From Delphinapterus leucas (taxonomy: Eukaryota; Chordata; Mammalia; Artiodactyla; Monodontidae), in NCBI RefSeq assembly GCF_002288925.2, contig NW_022098022.1, forward strand, positions 1,889,622 through 1,953,621: DNA of 64,000 nucleotides. Direction: 5' to 3'. The translations under genes were made by a program, and so were the position numbers. Below the pieces are notes generated by a model that searched no databases, was not told where the DNA came from, and worked only from the letters and a program-made list of their open reading frames with translations. The stretch's first letter is position 1. Each line of letters starts with the position of its first letter. Below are positions 47,301 through 59,378 of this stretch, piece by piece.

Positions 47301-47660
47301 TTAGAGTGATGGAAACGGAGTTGCTAAACGAGTCTGTAAGAAAAGTTCCCTTTCTTGCTGCTGCTTGCAATCCTTGCTCCAGCCCTAAGTCAGAGCGTCC
47401 GTGTGGTGCCCTCGACCTTCGGGAGGTGCGCTTGGGCCCACCCTGTCTCACAGCCGTGCTCCCTGGACATTCTGGCACCATCAGTTTTAATCCCCTGCCC
47501 CTGCCTGTCTGCTCTCATGCCTCCTGGCGCCCCCACGCCCTGCCCTTTGCCTCCCTTGCTCTCCCTCTGGTGCTTTCTGCTCACGTCCGTATTTCTCCAG
47601 GGTCTTCTGTCGAGACCTTCCACTCCACTGTCTCAGAGAAAGCTAAAGGCTCCGTTTGAA
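47301..47660. other. GC-rich segment, no gene recognised
   Basis: Richer in G+C than its surroundings, with overlapping ORFs on both strands (47306-47659, 47355-47795, 47390-47623), which is expected from base composition. CpG is not frequent enough to look like a CpG island. Confidence 0.4.
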
Positions 47661-49289
47661 AAGGATGAAAATAATCTTATTTTATCCAAAATAGCTTTTA
47701 CTACAAGAGAAGAGAGTTGGGGGGCGGGGAGGCTGATACTAAGAAAATATAGCCCCAAATTCCATAAGAATAACTTTTCTAATTTTCTGTCATGAATATA
47801 TTATTATTTAGCACTTGAGAAATAGTATATTTATACTAAAGAATGGTAAGATATTAATTAAAATATAAAGATGAAAATGAAACTTCATTTCAAATAAAGT
47901 ATTTAGGATTTAAAGCATTAGGTAGTTATCTAATGTTTTTAGTTTCCTCCTCATTGCGTAAGTTTGATTTATTCAAAATTAATGACAATCCATACCAGAA
48001 ACTTTCTCATTTGCCTAAAAGGTTTGTCATTAGAATAGTAACATACTTGGCTATTTCATGTAGGTTTTTCATTGGTGCAAATACTACTACGCAATATAAA
48101 CAGCGAGATTTTTCAGTTACATAGTGTTTCAGAAATAGACAAAAGACTAAATTTTGGAGTGGGCCAAGTTTGCTTTCTCTTTTATAGGAAATGTACATAG
48201 ACCTATTCTCCTTTCAGTGGCAGCATGACTATATAAATTGTGTGTAGCTGTGATTTTCTTATTTTCCTCAAGTTAGAGGGAGAAATAGCCCCTCCCTCAC
48301 TGCCCTCCTGCTGCCACGAAAGGGAAAGAAATGATCACAGGAGCTCTGAATACAATTTTTGTTGAGCTTGTTTTTTTTTTTTTTTCTCTCACCTTAGGTG
48401 ACTAGATCGATAGACAGTCCGGCAGCCGAGAAAAAAAAAAAAATCAGATGACTGGAATACTGCCAGAGGCAGTTTCTCTAGTGCAGCAGGAGTCCATTCT
48501 GATATTACAAAATTTAAAATAAACGGTATCTAAGGAGACACTCACTTCTCAATAAATTTACAAAGGGAAACGCAGATATTAAAATTACTCATAATAATAC
48601 TAATGTCAGAATCGCTCCTCCAAAAGATCTTACATAATGAAACAGACTTTCCAAGGCCATGAGTGTTTTCCCACCTTTACAAGGTGTATGTCTTCCGGGA
48701 GACTAACTAGTGTATGAGAAGCAACCATGGGGTGCATGCTCCTCTACTGCACTTCAGGCCAAGAGGGCGGTGCACAAGCCCAGCCTTTTCACAGTGAGCA
48801 GCTTGGGTGCCTGGGAAACAAAATGCAACGTCCAGCCTGAACACCAGCTGTCAGCTGGACTGCAGACGCAGTCTTCCCTCCCTGTCTGCACAAGGCATGC
48901 AGCTCCTGAAACTCAGCTCGCTCAGAAAGGATGAGGACACTCGTGCGTCCAGCCCTCCTCTCCACTCTGGGAAATGTACTCATCCACTCAGGCAGCCACT
49001 TGTTCAAGAGCATTTACTGAGCTCCTATGGTTGGAAAGGTATCATAGGAGTCAGCACATCACAAAAATTTCGGGGAGGCGGGGGCTTGCTCCTGGGCCCA
49101 AGATATGCTTCTACATCTTATTCACCAGACTTTCACCAGTTTAAAAAATTCAACCAAGTTCTTATCTTTTCTTGGAAGTCTTGACATCACTTCCTTGTCC
49201 GCCAAAAATCCTGAGAGGTATCATCTTTCTTATATTTCTTTATGCTCTATTTTCTACTATAATTTGTAAGGTAAATGACAGTGTGAATA
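47661..49289. other. Unique sequence, no gene seen
   Basis: A T-run lies at about 48371-48385 and an A-run at about 48431-48443. The moderately GC-rich stretch 48700-49100 has ORFs without motifs. Confidence 0.4.
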
Positions 49290-49370
49290 ATCAACATGTA
49301 CTGTTTGCCCTGTGTAAGGTGTGGCACTAAGGGATGTATTTGCACATTTCATTTAACTCTTGCAGCGACC
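49290..49370 (-). repeat. MIR fragment, antisense
   Basis: 'tgccctgtgtaaggtgtggc', 'actaagggatgtatttgcac', 'atttcatttaactcttgcag'. Confidence 0.55.
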
Positions 49371-49774
49371 GTCCTCACCCACACTGAGAGTGCCTCTTCT
49401 TGGCTACGACACTATCCTCCGTGGATGCGGGAGGTCTGCGGGCTCACGGCGCTCCTGAGACAGGCCCCTCCTCAGCTGCCTCGACACCACCCAATGCCCC
49501 AGGACTGGCAGCTTCATCACAGACACGGGGTCCTGCCTTCGGTGACCACCAAAACCTTCAGGAAAAGTTAGTGGCCCAGCTTTCTCACACTTTGCAACTT
49601 GAACTGATGATCTATCTTCCTGTGAATCCAAGGGTCCCTCAGAATCATGCCATCTTCCCTTATGTGCTTGTTTAGTTCAGTTACTTCAAAAAAAACCTCC
49701 CAATTTTTTCAACTATTTTGATAAGTCTTTCTATTCATCACTCTACCACTTGAGAGCACCGAGGAAGAAACTAT
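49371..49774. other. Unclassified sequence
   Basis: Moderately GC-rich to about 49560, with overlapping motif-free ORFs; no repeat or gene recognised. Confidence 0.35.
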
Positions 49775-49980
49775 GAGACACTGAATATGTACTACACATC
49801 CTGAATTATGTAATATTCATAGTCACCACCATGAAATACATGCTAATATCCTCATTTCATACAAGAGGAAACTGAGGCTCAGTGGGCAAAAGACTCCATT
49901 TAGTTTTCACAGTAGTAAGTGGCTCTGACCAGGATTCACACCAGGACCATCTGACTCCACAGCCTTTGCTCCCTTCAGCT
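49775..49980 (-). repeat. MIR SINE, antisense
   Basis: 'ctaatatcctcatttcatac', 'aagaggaaactgaggctcag', 'taagtggctctgaccaggat', 'accatctgactccacagcct'. Confidence 0.85.
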
Positions 49981-51799
49981 TTACTGTGCGTCCCTCCGCA
50001 TTCCAGCTCTACAAAGCTCAGAGTAGATTTAAATGTGTTTATACAGTGAATTTAAGTTGTATGCCCCGTGCAGACTCACCATCTAAAGTAGAAGTTCCCT
50101 GCAGACAGAGAACAGTCCTGTGACTCAGTGATCTATACCTAGAGCTCTGCAGGCGGGGTTAGTCCCTGCATATCAATGACTCCCTAATATTTGTAACAGT
50201 TTTTGTCCAATTTGCATTGATTTATTTGGACAAAAAGCTCTTCAGGAAAAAAGTGTCTTTTCCCAGAAATTCTTCAAGAATGTTAATTCCAGTAACCTCC
50301 ATATATCATTAATAGTCTGCTTTTATGGATTCAAATTTGAAAATAATTGAGCATTTGATAAAAAGTGTAGGATAGTAAATTCAAAGGCCTAATTTCACAA
50401 GCACTGGAAATGATACGCCTGTACTTCCTATAATGAGAAATACACTGTTTGCTCGGATGTGCTATAAAGATATGGCGAATTAACACTGCATAAGCACTTG
50501 TATACAAAACATGACTTGATATCTCCCTGAACAGAAAAGGAATTTATTTTCTAAATTTGCATGTATTTAATACTGAAAGTGCTACGCTACACCTGCATAT
50601 GTGCCTAATGTGTACAGATATACTCTCCATAGCATGTGCACACTTACATATGTACACAGTAATGATAAATGGGACTATTCCAAAGGATATGCCTATTTGA
50701 AATTTACATCTAATGTTTTTTTAATGATCTTAAGTGGACAGTTATAGCATTTTTTTGCTGCTATGAAAAATGATTTTAAGAATATTTCCACGATGTGCAT
50801 TCATCAGACAGCTTAAAATGTTGTTAATAAGCAATTAAACTATCATTGGTATTCATATGCTGAATCCATTTGCTGAAGATACCCCCATCTTAATGTGTTA
50901 GAATGTGCATTATATTTCCCTCATTCTTATTCTAGGAACTATGCCAAAATTCTTTCTCCAAAGGGGAAAAATGTAAGAGGCATAAATATTGTCTTGAAAC
51001 AGAATAAAACCTTTGCCGAGGCACAAAAACAATTCTGTAAAAATTGAGGCTAACTTTTTAATCTTTAGCAATTTGAACATCTACATTTAATCTTATTAAA
51101 ATCATAATTACTTGTATTATAGTGAGATAGGATTTTTTGATAAAAGAAAAAATATGGAATTTTTGGTTTAAAAAAACCTACAATGGACACAGATATAAAT
51201 AAGCAGTACTAGATTTTCATCACATAAATTATTTGAAAAATTCACATTCTCAGAAAATTTCTTCTATTTAAGTGTTATTCTCAATTGAATGTTCTACAAT
51301 TATTCTTGTAATGGGAACATTTCATAGTATTATCATTTTCAGGGAGGAAAATTCCCACAAAATTCGGGTTTGAATGACTTAAAACGTAGTGTTAAATATT
51401 TGTCCATTTTAATCGTATCATAAAAAAGTCAGTCCCAGTATAATGAACCACTATTATTTATTTATTTCAAATGCAAGTTATTAAAAATGCAGTCACTGGC
51501 TGAAGGCCTTTCGGAAAACACATGAAAACACAAAAGTACATGAATTAAATATATCAACAGCCCAACTCCTCATTAAAAACAATAATGGGTTGAAACAATG
51601 ACACACCACAAAGCTATATTCTGTGTTTTATGTATATATAATTTAATGATGGTAGGTTGTTCACTATATGATCTCTACTGAGATTGATACAAGGATTTAG
51701 TTGGGTTCTGACTTCTCAATTTTTCTGACTTCTAAATTTTTCTTTTTTTAATTCTTAAAATTTTTAAGAATTTATATCTATTCAAGTAATGAAGTGACC
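49981..51799. other. AT-rich unique sequence
   Basis: No repeat family or gene recognised over 1.8 kb. Confidence 0.4.
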
Positions 51800-52340
51800 G
51801 TTAGCTATGGAAAAGCTGCTATGGGGCTTTTCTGGTACACAGAAAGGTCTTTTGGAACTTTATACGGGGCCAGATCCTGATCATTTAACAGTTCCCTTGG
51901 CTATTAACTAGTGTAATACTTGCTCTTCTTAACTGACTTTGAGTTCACTGTGCATTCTAACAGGATGAAAATACATGGCATCTACAGAAAGGGCCTAGTT
52001 TGTTAGTAAAGAGTGTACGTTGAAGCCTCTTTGCTTTTCACTTAAGGCTTCATAGGACCCCATCTGCCCCAAATATCTTCTCTGCTGATTATGTATGACA
52101 CTTTAATTGCCAAGTGTCGACCTAAAAAAGTAAACACAGGGGAAACTGAAATAGGTGACTATGGATTGTAAATATCACACAGGACAGGAGGGAAGATGGT
52201 GGGCGAGCCTTTTCCATTAGCAAAAGCGTTCAGATGAATTCATCAAATTTATCAGACTGTCTGGCTTTCACACTGGAAAGCAACAATTAACATCCTGAGG
52301 GAGCTGAATAGGCAGATTTGAGCTGGAATGACACGCAGGT
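51800..52340. other. Repeat-free block, candidate conserved non-coding element
   Basis: High-complexity sequence with balanced composition, no repeat similarity and no ORF of note. It contains TAATTG/CAATTA-type cores ('actttaattgccaag' near 52100, 'caacaattaacatcc' near 52281). It stands out from the AT-rich sequence upstream. Candidate only. Confidence 0.3.
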
Positions 52341-52530
52341 GAGGGAAGAACCTTTAGCACTGTGTTGGGGGCTTCTAGCAGAAAACAGTGGGAATAAAGG
52401 AAAAGCAAAAGGAAAGAAAAGTGTTCAAGAGTATCTCTTCCTGCTTCCCAGTTTTGCTCAAGGCTAGCTCGGATCTGTTGCCAGATTGGTCTACTCCCAT
52501 AATATTTTTTACTTTCTTTAAGTAAGTAAT

Positions 52531-52538
52531 GTCACGTT
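52531..52538 (+). repeat. Target-site duplication, left copy (SINE)
   Basis: gtcacgtt; matches gtcacatt at 52865-52872 with one change. Confidence 0.55.
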
Positions 52539-52864
52539 GGGACTTTCCTGGTGGTGCAGTGGATAAGAATCCGCCTGCCAATGCAGGGGACACAGGTTCA
52601 ATCCCCGGTCCAGGAAGATCCCACGTGCCGTGGAGCAACAAAGCCTGTGCACCACAACTACTGAGCCTGTGCTCTAGAGCCCGCGAGCCACAACTACTGA
52701 AGACCCTGCGCCTAGAGCCCGTGCTCCGCAACAAGAGAAGCCACCACAGTGAGAAGCCCGCACACCGCAACGAAGAGTAGCCCCTGCTCACCACAGCTAG
52801 AGAAAGTCCACGCGCAGCAACGAGGACCCAACGCAGGCAAAAAAAATAAAATTAAATTTAAAAA
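52539..52864 (+). mobile_element. CHR-type SINE, longer older form
   Basis: Starts 'gggactttcctggtggtgca', with an A-box-like TGGTGCAGTGG at 52552-52562 and a good B box GGTTCAATCCC at 52595-52605 (RNA polymerase III promoter inherited from tRNA). The body is about 325 bp with two similar CCACAACTACTGA segments (52654 and 52690) and ends in an A-rich tail ('aaaaaaaataaaattaaatt'). It is longer and less CpG-rich than the copies at 19725 and 29205. Confidence 0.92.
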
Positions 52865-53036
52865 GTCACATTATTATTCTTAAGAAACACTAATATTAAC
52901 ATATCTTTAAAACAATTTTGATGGCACCTGACAATTATTATCCAGTGATTATAGGTCACAAAAGCATTGTACTCAGACCGGCTGGGTCTATAAAGAGAAA
53001 CTGCTTCTATCTGAAAGGAGCAAAGAAAACTTAGTA

Positions 53037-53117
53037 CTGGGCTGGCCAAAAGCTTTGTTCGGGGTCTTCCATTAAGACGTTACTGAAAACCCTGAACGAA
53101 CCTTTTGGCCAACTGGA
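53037..53117. mobile_element. Mariner-type MITE (palindromic, TA target)
   Basis: About 81 bp between TA dinucleotides (53035-53036 and 53118-53119). The inner ends are inverted repeats: 'ggccaaaagctttgttcggg' on the left against 'ggccaaaaggttcgttcagg' read on the other strand at the right. It has no coding capacity and would have depended on a mariner transposase. Confidence 0.85.
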
Positions 53118-53279
53118 TATTACTCCGAATGTTGCTTGTGATAAAGGGGATAACGAAATTGGATCCTGATTGAGAATAACAGAACTCTCATTTAGAATCT
53201 CACCCCTCTCCAGGACCAGGCTCCCAGCTACTCTCCAATGGTACCTTTCACCGCTTGCCTCCTGGCTTACTCTGATATT

Positions 53280-53640
53280 CAACACCAAGACACCAACCTT
53301 GCTGTTCCCCAAACACAGCAAGCCTCAGGGCCTTTGCACGTGTTCATCCTCTTCATCTACTCTCCTCTCTGTGTGACTGGCTCCCTCCTTTCCTTCAGAT
53401 CTCCATTCAAATGCCATTTATTAGTGACGCCCTCCTGGACCACTCCGGCACTCTCATCCCACTTATCCTGTTTTATTTTCTTCCAGAGCACACATTGGTA
53501 CCTGTCATACTCTATATTTAATGTTTTATTTCCTTACTTCATGACTTTTTGTGCCAATTGATGATCATATTCCCAATGTTTATACAGTTACAAGTGCATA
53601 GACACTGTTTAGTAAAGATGTATTGAACCAAAGAATGGAA
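53280..53640 (+). repeat. L2 3' end, sense
   Basis: 'caagcctcagggcctttgca', 'ctccattcaaatgccattta', 'gacgccctcctggaccactc', 'tttattttcttccagagcac', and a terminal 'aaagatgtattgaacca'. Confidence 0.85.
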
Positions 53641-53654
53641 GATACCACCACCCT

Positions 53655-54290
53655 ATTGTACAAGTCAGAAACCCGGGTGCATTTCACCTTTTATCCTCTT
53701 TTAAATGCCCATATTGAATCAATAACAAAGTCCCAATGACTGTACTTCTGAAAGAGTACTTTGCCTCTCTCCACTGTCACTTCCTAGATCAAAGCCCCAT
53801 CACATCCTGACTGGATTAATATGACGGCTTTTAACTGGCAGTAACAGCTTCTAACTACCTACTTGAGGTCTAGCTTCAGTACATTTGCTTTAATAATGCA
53901 GTTAAGTGATATCCCTAGAATACAAATCTGACCATCTAGTTCTTTGCTTAAAATTTTGCATTGTTTCTCATTTCCTTCAGATAAGACCCAAACACTTAAC
54001 ACGCTTGATTTTTTTTTTTTTTTTAATCTTCAGCCTCATCCTTCTCTGACCTCTTTGCTCATTCCAAGTATCTGATTAGAGACACTTCCTCCAAGAAGTC
54101 TTTACCAGTCTCCCTAAACTGCATTAGGTGCCCTAGCTAGGGATCATTCTAAACTACGTTTTCTTTCATGTTGAACTTATCATATACTGTATTCTATTTG
54201 CTTGTTTAATTACACCATTGCTACTAATTTGGGCCATGAAGTCAAAGAGCATATGTGTCTTTTTCGTTACTGGGCCTCCAGGGCCTGCAT
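53655..54290 (+). repeat. L2 body to 3' end, sense (second copy)
   Basis: 'agaaacccgggtgcatttca', 'atattgaatcaataacaaag', 'tcccaatgactgta', 'cctctctccactgtcactt', 'ctgaccatctagttctttgc', 'cctccaagaagtctttacca', 'gtgtctttttcgttactggg'. It begins upstream of the point where the previous copy starts, so it is a separate insertion or a duplicate. A T-run sits inside it at about 54009-54024. Confidence 0.75.
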
Positions 54291-54464
54291 CTCAGATGTC
54301 ACCTTAATCTTGCATTGGACATTTTGGTGTAGTTACAAAAATAAGGTTTGTTTGCCTGGGGTGTCTTGAATTGGTCAGCAGCGGTCTTGAAGTAGTTGAT
54401 GACATCTGGATAATAAAATTATGTAGCTGTACATAGACTAGGCAAGCATGAACTCCTTCAGCAA

Positions 54465-54960
54465 TTCTGTACTGAGGACTAACTACCTGCCAAGCACTCT
54501 TTTAGGTGCTGGAGAGAGTGGTGAACAAGATAGGTAAGGTCCCTGGTCTCCCAGGTTACAGTAGTTAGGGAGACAGACAATGAACAAGTGCATATATCAA
54601 TAAACATGATCATTTATGACAGCAAGAACTGTTATAAAGATACTAAAACAGGATGTGGTGGTACAGAGTACCTGAGAGGGGAGTGTTTTTACATAGAATA
54701 GACAAGAAAGGCTTTTCCTCTGCAATGCAAGAATGAATTTTGATGTGAGTAACAATATGGACCCACATATGCAAGGAAGAAGAGGTTTCCTGGAAAAGGC
54801 CCTTTGGTGGCGTAATTTTGGAGTGTTTCAGGGACAGAAAAAGTGGTGTGATTGGAATGTCGAGACTTGAGGCAAGGGGCCAGATTATATGCACCTCTAG
54901 AGCCATTGTGAGTGAGGGTAATCTTATTTTAAGTTGAATGGGAAACCATTAGAGCATAGC
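54465..54960 (-). repeat. L2 3' part, antisense
   Basis: 'taactacctgccaagcactc', 'gagagtggtgaacaagatag', 'acagtagttagggagacaga', 'gaagaagaggtttcctggaa', 'gaggcaaggggccagattat', 'aatgggaaaccattagagca'. Confidence 0.8.
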
Positions 54961-56779
54961 CACCACTTACAAGACCGAAGTTCATCTACACAGAGCCCGG
55001 TGTATCTCAAAACCAACACAGGGATTCACGCAGCACGCATACTTCACACTGCTTCGGTTCAGGTAACTCACAAATCACTATAATCAGGCTAGTGAAAACA
55101 CTGCACTCTCCACCTCCCTTCTCTTCCTTTCTTTCTTTTTACTCGTAAGCTCCAAAATAACTAGCCCTGGGGGGAGATAAAGTGATGAATGACCTCATTC
55201 AGCTCAAAGAAACAACAACAACAAAAAATCCCCAACTGAATGGTTCACTGCAAACAAGCAAAATGGTCATTGTTTAGTGGATGAGGCTTCCTCTCTTTAG
55301 TATCCAGGCAATGACTGATGATTTTCCTGAAAAGCTCCCACTTTTAAAAGAATGAATAAGCCCCAAAGGCCTCAGAGAGATAAGTATTACTTTCCTCCTG
55401 GTAGCTCAGCTAGTGACTGAGAGGGAAAAAGAAACTGGACAATATTTCAAAGCCAAGACCTCTATAGGTAATAGTAGATACCGCACTTCTATATTTCTAA
55501 ATTGTTTGATACCCAAACATGATTTTTGTTTGTTTGTTTGTTTTTTACGGCATTCTACGTATTTTCTGCCTTATCGCAAACTCACTCATCTGAAGTGGGT
55601 TTCCCTGAGTATGTTTCTGGGTGCCCTCACATGAGCGTAACTGGATTTCCTGTGCTTCAGAGAGGAAAGCCATCTCCGGGACCCGGCGCAATGCTCAGGC
55701 TCCTGGGAAACTGGATGACCAGTGGTCCTACTGCACAAATAGGTGTTGTACCATACTTAGTATTTATTTGCATAGTTTTATTTTCTAGGGACAACTTTCA
55801 AACAACAGTAACAACAACAAACTACTCCAAAATAATTGCTTGCCTTTTTGAAGCAAAATAGCCCACTGATGGCTAATGGAAGGTTCAATGCATTCCTTTC
55901 ATTCTCTCCTCTCTATAAGGAAAAATGTCAGGGGTTAATATATTTGTGCCCCACTGGGAATTAAAGAGGAAACACAGTACTTAGCGTTTGTAATGAGGCC
56001 ACACATTAATGTAGGAAGGTCATGCCAGGTCACATATAATAGATGTGGCAACATCATTTTCCAAGTAGCCAAAGGGGACTCAACTCAGTGATGGCATGGC
56101 TTTGAGAAATATTTACTTTTGATGTGAAAGGCAACAGAGCTAGAGCATTCTGGTTGATGGAAGCCATAAATAAGATTTTCCCACAAAGGAGCAGAAAGCG
56201 AAAATGCTCTTCTCACAAACTGTCACCTCGAAGTTCAAGGACTGGGGTGAAGGGATGGCAGGGTTTTGTGATGGCGGCGGAATACAATGCCGAGGTTTCA
56301 CACACTGAAATCGGTTTTAGTTCGTGCGAGAAATTATCAGATAAAATGACCCAAACATTGGTACTAGAGATATTTTTTTTTAAGTTATAGAGAGGCAAAA
56401 TACCTAAATGGAGCATACTTCCACATATTTTAATTAATCAGCTAAAAATTAACATGGGCTATTTATAATATTAATCTTGTTAACAACCTCAGTTCTTATG
56501 GATTCCAAATATATTTTGGAAAAAAACAACTTGATTTGAAATTTTTAAAGGTAACAGATGTAAATAAGCACCTTCAACACTCAGGATAAAAACTGAATAT
56601 ATTTGCATTTAAAGAAATAACCATTAATATAAATTAGAATTTGTACGCGAATCTTTACGGTGTTTCACACCTTGCAAAAACCCTTTACTACATACACTGT
56701 ATTATAAGATGAAAATCCTAGCAAATAAATATAGCATATTAACTATTTAAAGAAAGTAGGGCTAACCTAAAAAGGTAAT
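54961..56779. other. Unique sequence, no gene seen
   Basis: Short (AAC)n and (GTTT)n runs lie near 55204, 55527 and 55800. ORFs at 55526-55861 and 56124-56390 have no recognised domain. Confidence 0.4.
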
Positions 56780-57235
56780 TCACAAAAGAAGACGTAAATG
56801 GCCACTAAATATACACAACAGGTTAAATACCCTCAGTGAGCAAAGAAATGGGGGAAGGAATTGTATCAAGCCTTTTTCTTTTTAATAATAAATTGTAAAG
56901 ATTAAGAAGAACCACTCGCTGTTATACTGACATTGCCAGGAATCTAAAAATTTCTCAGGAGTGTGATAATTTACAACACTGCTTATGGGCATTTGCATTA
57001 TTAATTGCCTTTCTGGAGGGAAATTTGCCAATATATACTAAGTAATTAATCTTAAAGAAATAACTATAAAGAAATGCAAAACATTGGCACAAAGATATAG
57101 CAAAATACTGTTTTTAGTAGTGAACTTTTGGAAACAAAGTATCCCACAAGAAAGGATTAATTTAGATACTGATGTTATATTTGTAGTAACAAAATACAAC
57201 ACAGCCATTAAATGCAATACTATATTTTGATGGAC
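56780..57235 (+). mobile_element. Old L1 (L1M type), end of ORF2 region, sense
   Basis: 'aattcacaaaagaagacgta', 'aatggccactaaatatacac', 'tgcctttctggagggaaatt', 'tgccaatatata', 'aacttttggaaacaaagtat', 'cacagccattaaatgcaata' follow the L1 ORF2 3' region of old mammalian subfamilies. Heavily mutated. Confidence 0.65.
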
Positions 57236-57830
57236 GTGGGTGTAAACATTTTCATTCTCAATCCCAATGTTTCCCTCCAGGAAATTTAGTTAGCTGACAC
57301 TCCTGATTCCTCTTCATCTTGTCACATTTCCTTATCATCAAGAAACAGCTGACTTTGATCAATAGGAAAAGGGTATAAAGAATGCTGCCTTTTCCCCTTG
57401 GGAATGAGTTTTCCTGCAGGTAGCATTAGCTCTCCTTTACTCCTCTAGTATTTAAAATTGTCTGGACAGGAGTGTTGCAGAGGAAGACCTACATCAGATC
57501 AGGACCATCTGTTCCTGGATGGATAAGCTGCTTAACTTGGGGTTCAGTATTAATATGGCCCTTTGACGGCATTTATAAGTCACATTTGCCAACCTAGTCT
57601 TCATCATACTAAAGATGAAATTCTGGCCCCATTCCACCCACACTTTTGTCTTACATCACAGATGGTTAGAACTCTGGCAAGAAAGAGAATTGCCCTCACC
57701 CCACCCCTGTCAACACAAGAGGATAACAGAAGGATGTTTTAACTCATACAAGTGTTCACAATGCACTGTTAAGTTAAAAAAAAAAAAAAAAGATACAAAA
57801 AACATAGAATAAAAGGCTTTATGCAAAACT
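57236..57830. other. Unclassified sequence
   Basis: Nothing recognised except an A-run at about 57777-57791. Confidence 0.4.
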
Positions 57831-58667
57831 TTTTTTAACATCTTTATTGGAGTATAATTGCTTTACAGTGTTGTGTTAGTTTCTGCTTTTTAACAAAGTG
57901 AACCAGCTATACATATACATATATCACCATATCTCTTCCCTCTTGCATCTCCCTCCCTCCCACCCTCCCTATCCCACCCCTCTAGGTGGTCACAAAGCAC
58001 AGAGCTGATCTCCCTGTGCTATGCGGCTGCTTCCCACTAGCTATCTATTTTACATTTGGTAGCGTATATATGTCCATGCCACTCTCTCACTTTGTCACAG
58101 CTTACCCTTCCCCCTCCCCATATACTCAAGTACATGCTCTAGTAGGTCTGTGTCTTTATTCCTGTCTTACCCCTAGGCTCTTCATGACTTTTTTTTTTTT
58201 TTTTTAGATTCCATATATATGTGTTAGCATACAGTATTTGTCTTTCTCTTTCTGACTAACTTCACTCTGTATGACAGGCTCTAGGTCCATCCACCTCACT
58301 ACAAATAACTCAATTCCGTTTCTTTTTATGGCTGAGTAATATTCCATTGTATATATGTGCCACATCTTCTTTATCCATTTATCTGTCAATGGACACTTAG
58401 GTTGCTTCCAACTCCTGGCTATTGTACATAGAGCTGCAATGAACATTGTGGTACATGTCTCTTTTTGAATTATGGTTTTCTCAGGGTATGTGCCCAGTAG
58501 TGGGATTGCTGGGTCCTATGGTAATTCTATTTGTAGTTTTTTAAGAAACCTCCATACTGTTCTCCATAGTGGCTGTACCAATTTACATTCCCACCAGCAG
58601 TGCAAGAGGGTTCCCTTTTCTCCACACCCTCTCCAGCATTTATTGTTTGCAGATTTTTTGATGATGG
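57831..58667 (-). mobile_element. 5'-truncated L1, antisense
   Basis: Read on the minus strand: the C-terminal part of ORF2 (58667 down to 58204), an A-run at about 58187-58205, then the 3' UTR typical of cetartiodactyl L1 ('gtgagagagtggcatggaca', 'catagcacagggagatcagc', 'actccaataaagatgtt') and a short A-tail at 57831. It matches the family closely, so it is much younger than the L1M pieces. No clear target duplication is seen; at best 'gcaaaa' appears on both sides. The 5' junction has a tiny inverted segment (see findings). Confidence 0.9.
58204..58667 (-). pseudogene. L1 ORF2 C-terminal fragment
   Basis: ORF2p is the endonuclease and reverse transcriptase of L1. Only its C-terminal end is present, including the Cys-rich segment ([18 protein letters not shown]) and the end ...W-I-K-K-M-W-H-I-Y-T-M-E-Y-Y-S-A-I-K..., stopping at 58204. 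The frame is continuous from the 5' truncation except for one TAG at 58516-58518, in a position where the family normally has Tyr (L-P-Y-D-P). The stretch 58204-58446 is fully open (80 codons). It lacks the endonuclease and RT domains and cannot act. Confidence 0.88.
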
Positions 58668-59017
58668 GTCAGAATAGGCAAAATATTTTAACAATACTTT
58701 TCTCTGCTTATAGATTGATGAGTGCTTCACATTTAACTTCCTGTATTTTAGTTTGTAGTTTTTTCCAAGTTTTCTGCAATTTGTTTGTGTTATTTTTCTA
58801 TTTAGATTCAAAATGTTACTTTGGTGAGTTTTTGCAGAATTCAGGAATCTCCTTCTCAAGAGGTTATTACACATGAGAAGAGAAACTTGTTTTTGTGAGA
58901 TGACAGCCCTGATTCTATATGAAGACAAGGTAACAAGTTACACGAACTCTCTAGTCCATCCATCCCAGAACTAGGACCAGTCACCACATATTTGATGACC
59001 TGTTGGTGAGAAGGATA
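58668..59017. other. Unclassified sequence between L1 and SINE
   Basis: AT-rich; no feature beyond the short L1-like inverted segment at its left edge. Confidence 0.4.
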
Positions 59018-59033
59018 TCATTACTGGATTTTT
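59018..59033 (+). repeat. Target-site duplication, left copy (SINE)
   Basis: tcattactggattttt, identical to 59379-59394. Confidence 0.9.
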
Positions 59034-59378
59034 TTTAATTTATTTATTTATTTATTTATTTTTGGCTACATTGGGTCTTTGTTGCTGTGCACAGCCTTTC
59101 TCTAGTTGTGGCGAGCAGGGGCTACTCTTCGTTGCTGTGCGTGGGATTCTCATTGCAGTGGCCCCTCTTGTTGCGAAGCACAGGCTCTAGGCGCACGGGC
59201 TTCAACAGTTGTGGCTCATGGGCTCAGCAGTTGTGGCTCGCGGGCTCTAGAGCGCAGGCTCAGTAGTTGTGGCTCACGGGCTTAGTTGCTCCACAGCAGT
59301 TAGGATCTTCCCGGACCAGGGCTTGAACCGTGTCCCCTGCATTGGCAGGCGGATTCTTAACCACTGCCAGGGATGTCC
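59034..59378 (-). mobile_element. CHR-type SINE, longer older form, antisense
   Basis: On the minus strand it starts near 'ggacatccctggcagtggtt', has a B box GGTTCAAGCCC (complement at 59319-59329), several GAGCC-CACAACT repeats, and ends in a (TAAA)n tail (TTTA units at 59036-59061 on the plus strand). About 345 bp. A small deletion lies in the A-box region ('ctgccagggatg'), so its promoter is probably damaged. Exact 16-bp duplications flank it. Confidence 0.92.

Noticed and set aside
47306..47795. Possible CpG island with coding ORFs
   Set aside because: The segment is C/T-rich but CpG is not dense, and ORFs overlap on both strands as expected from base composition.
52375..52794. 139-codon minus-strand ORF
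   Set aside because: Mostly the complement of a CHR SINE.
58527..58928. 133-codon minus-strand ORF
   Set aside because: It joins unique AT-rich sequence to L1 ORF2 sequence in the wrong frame.
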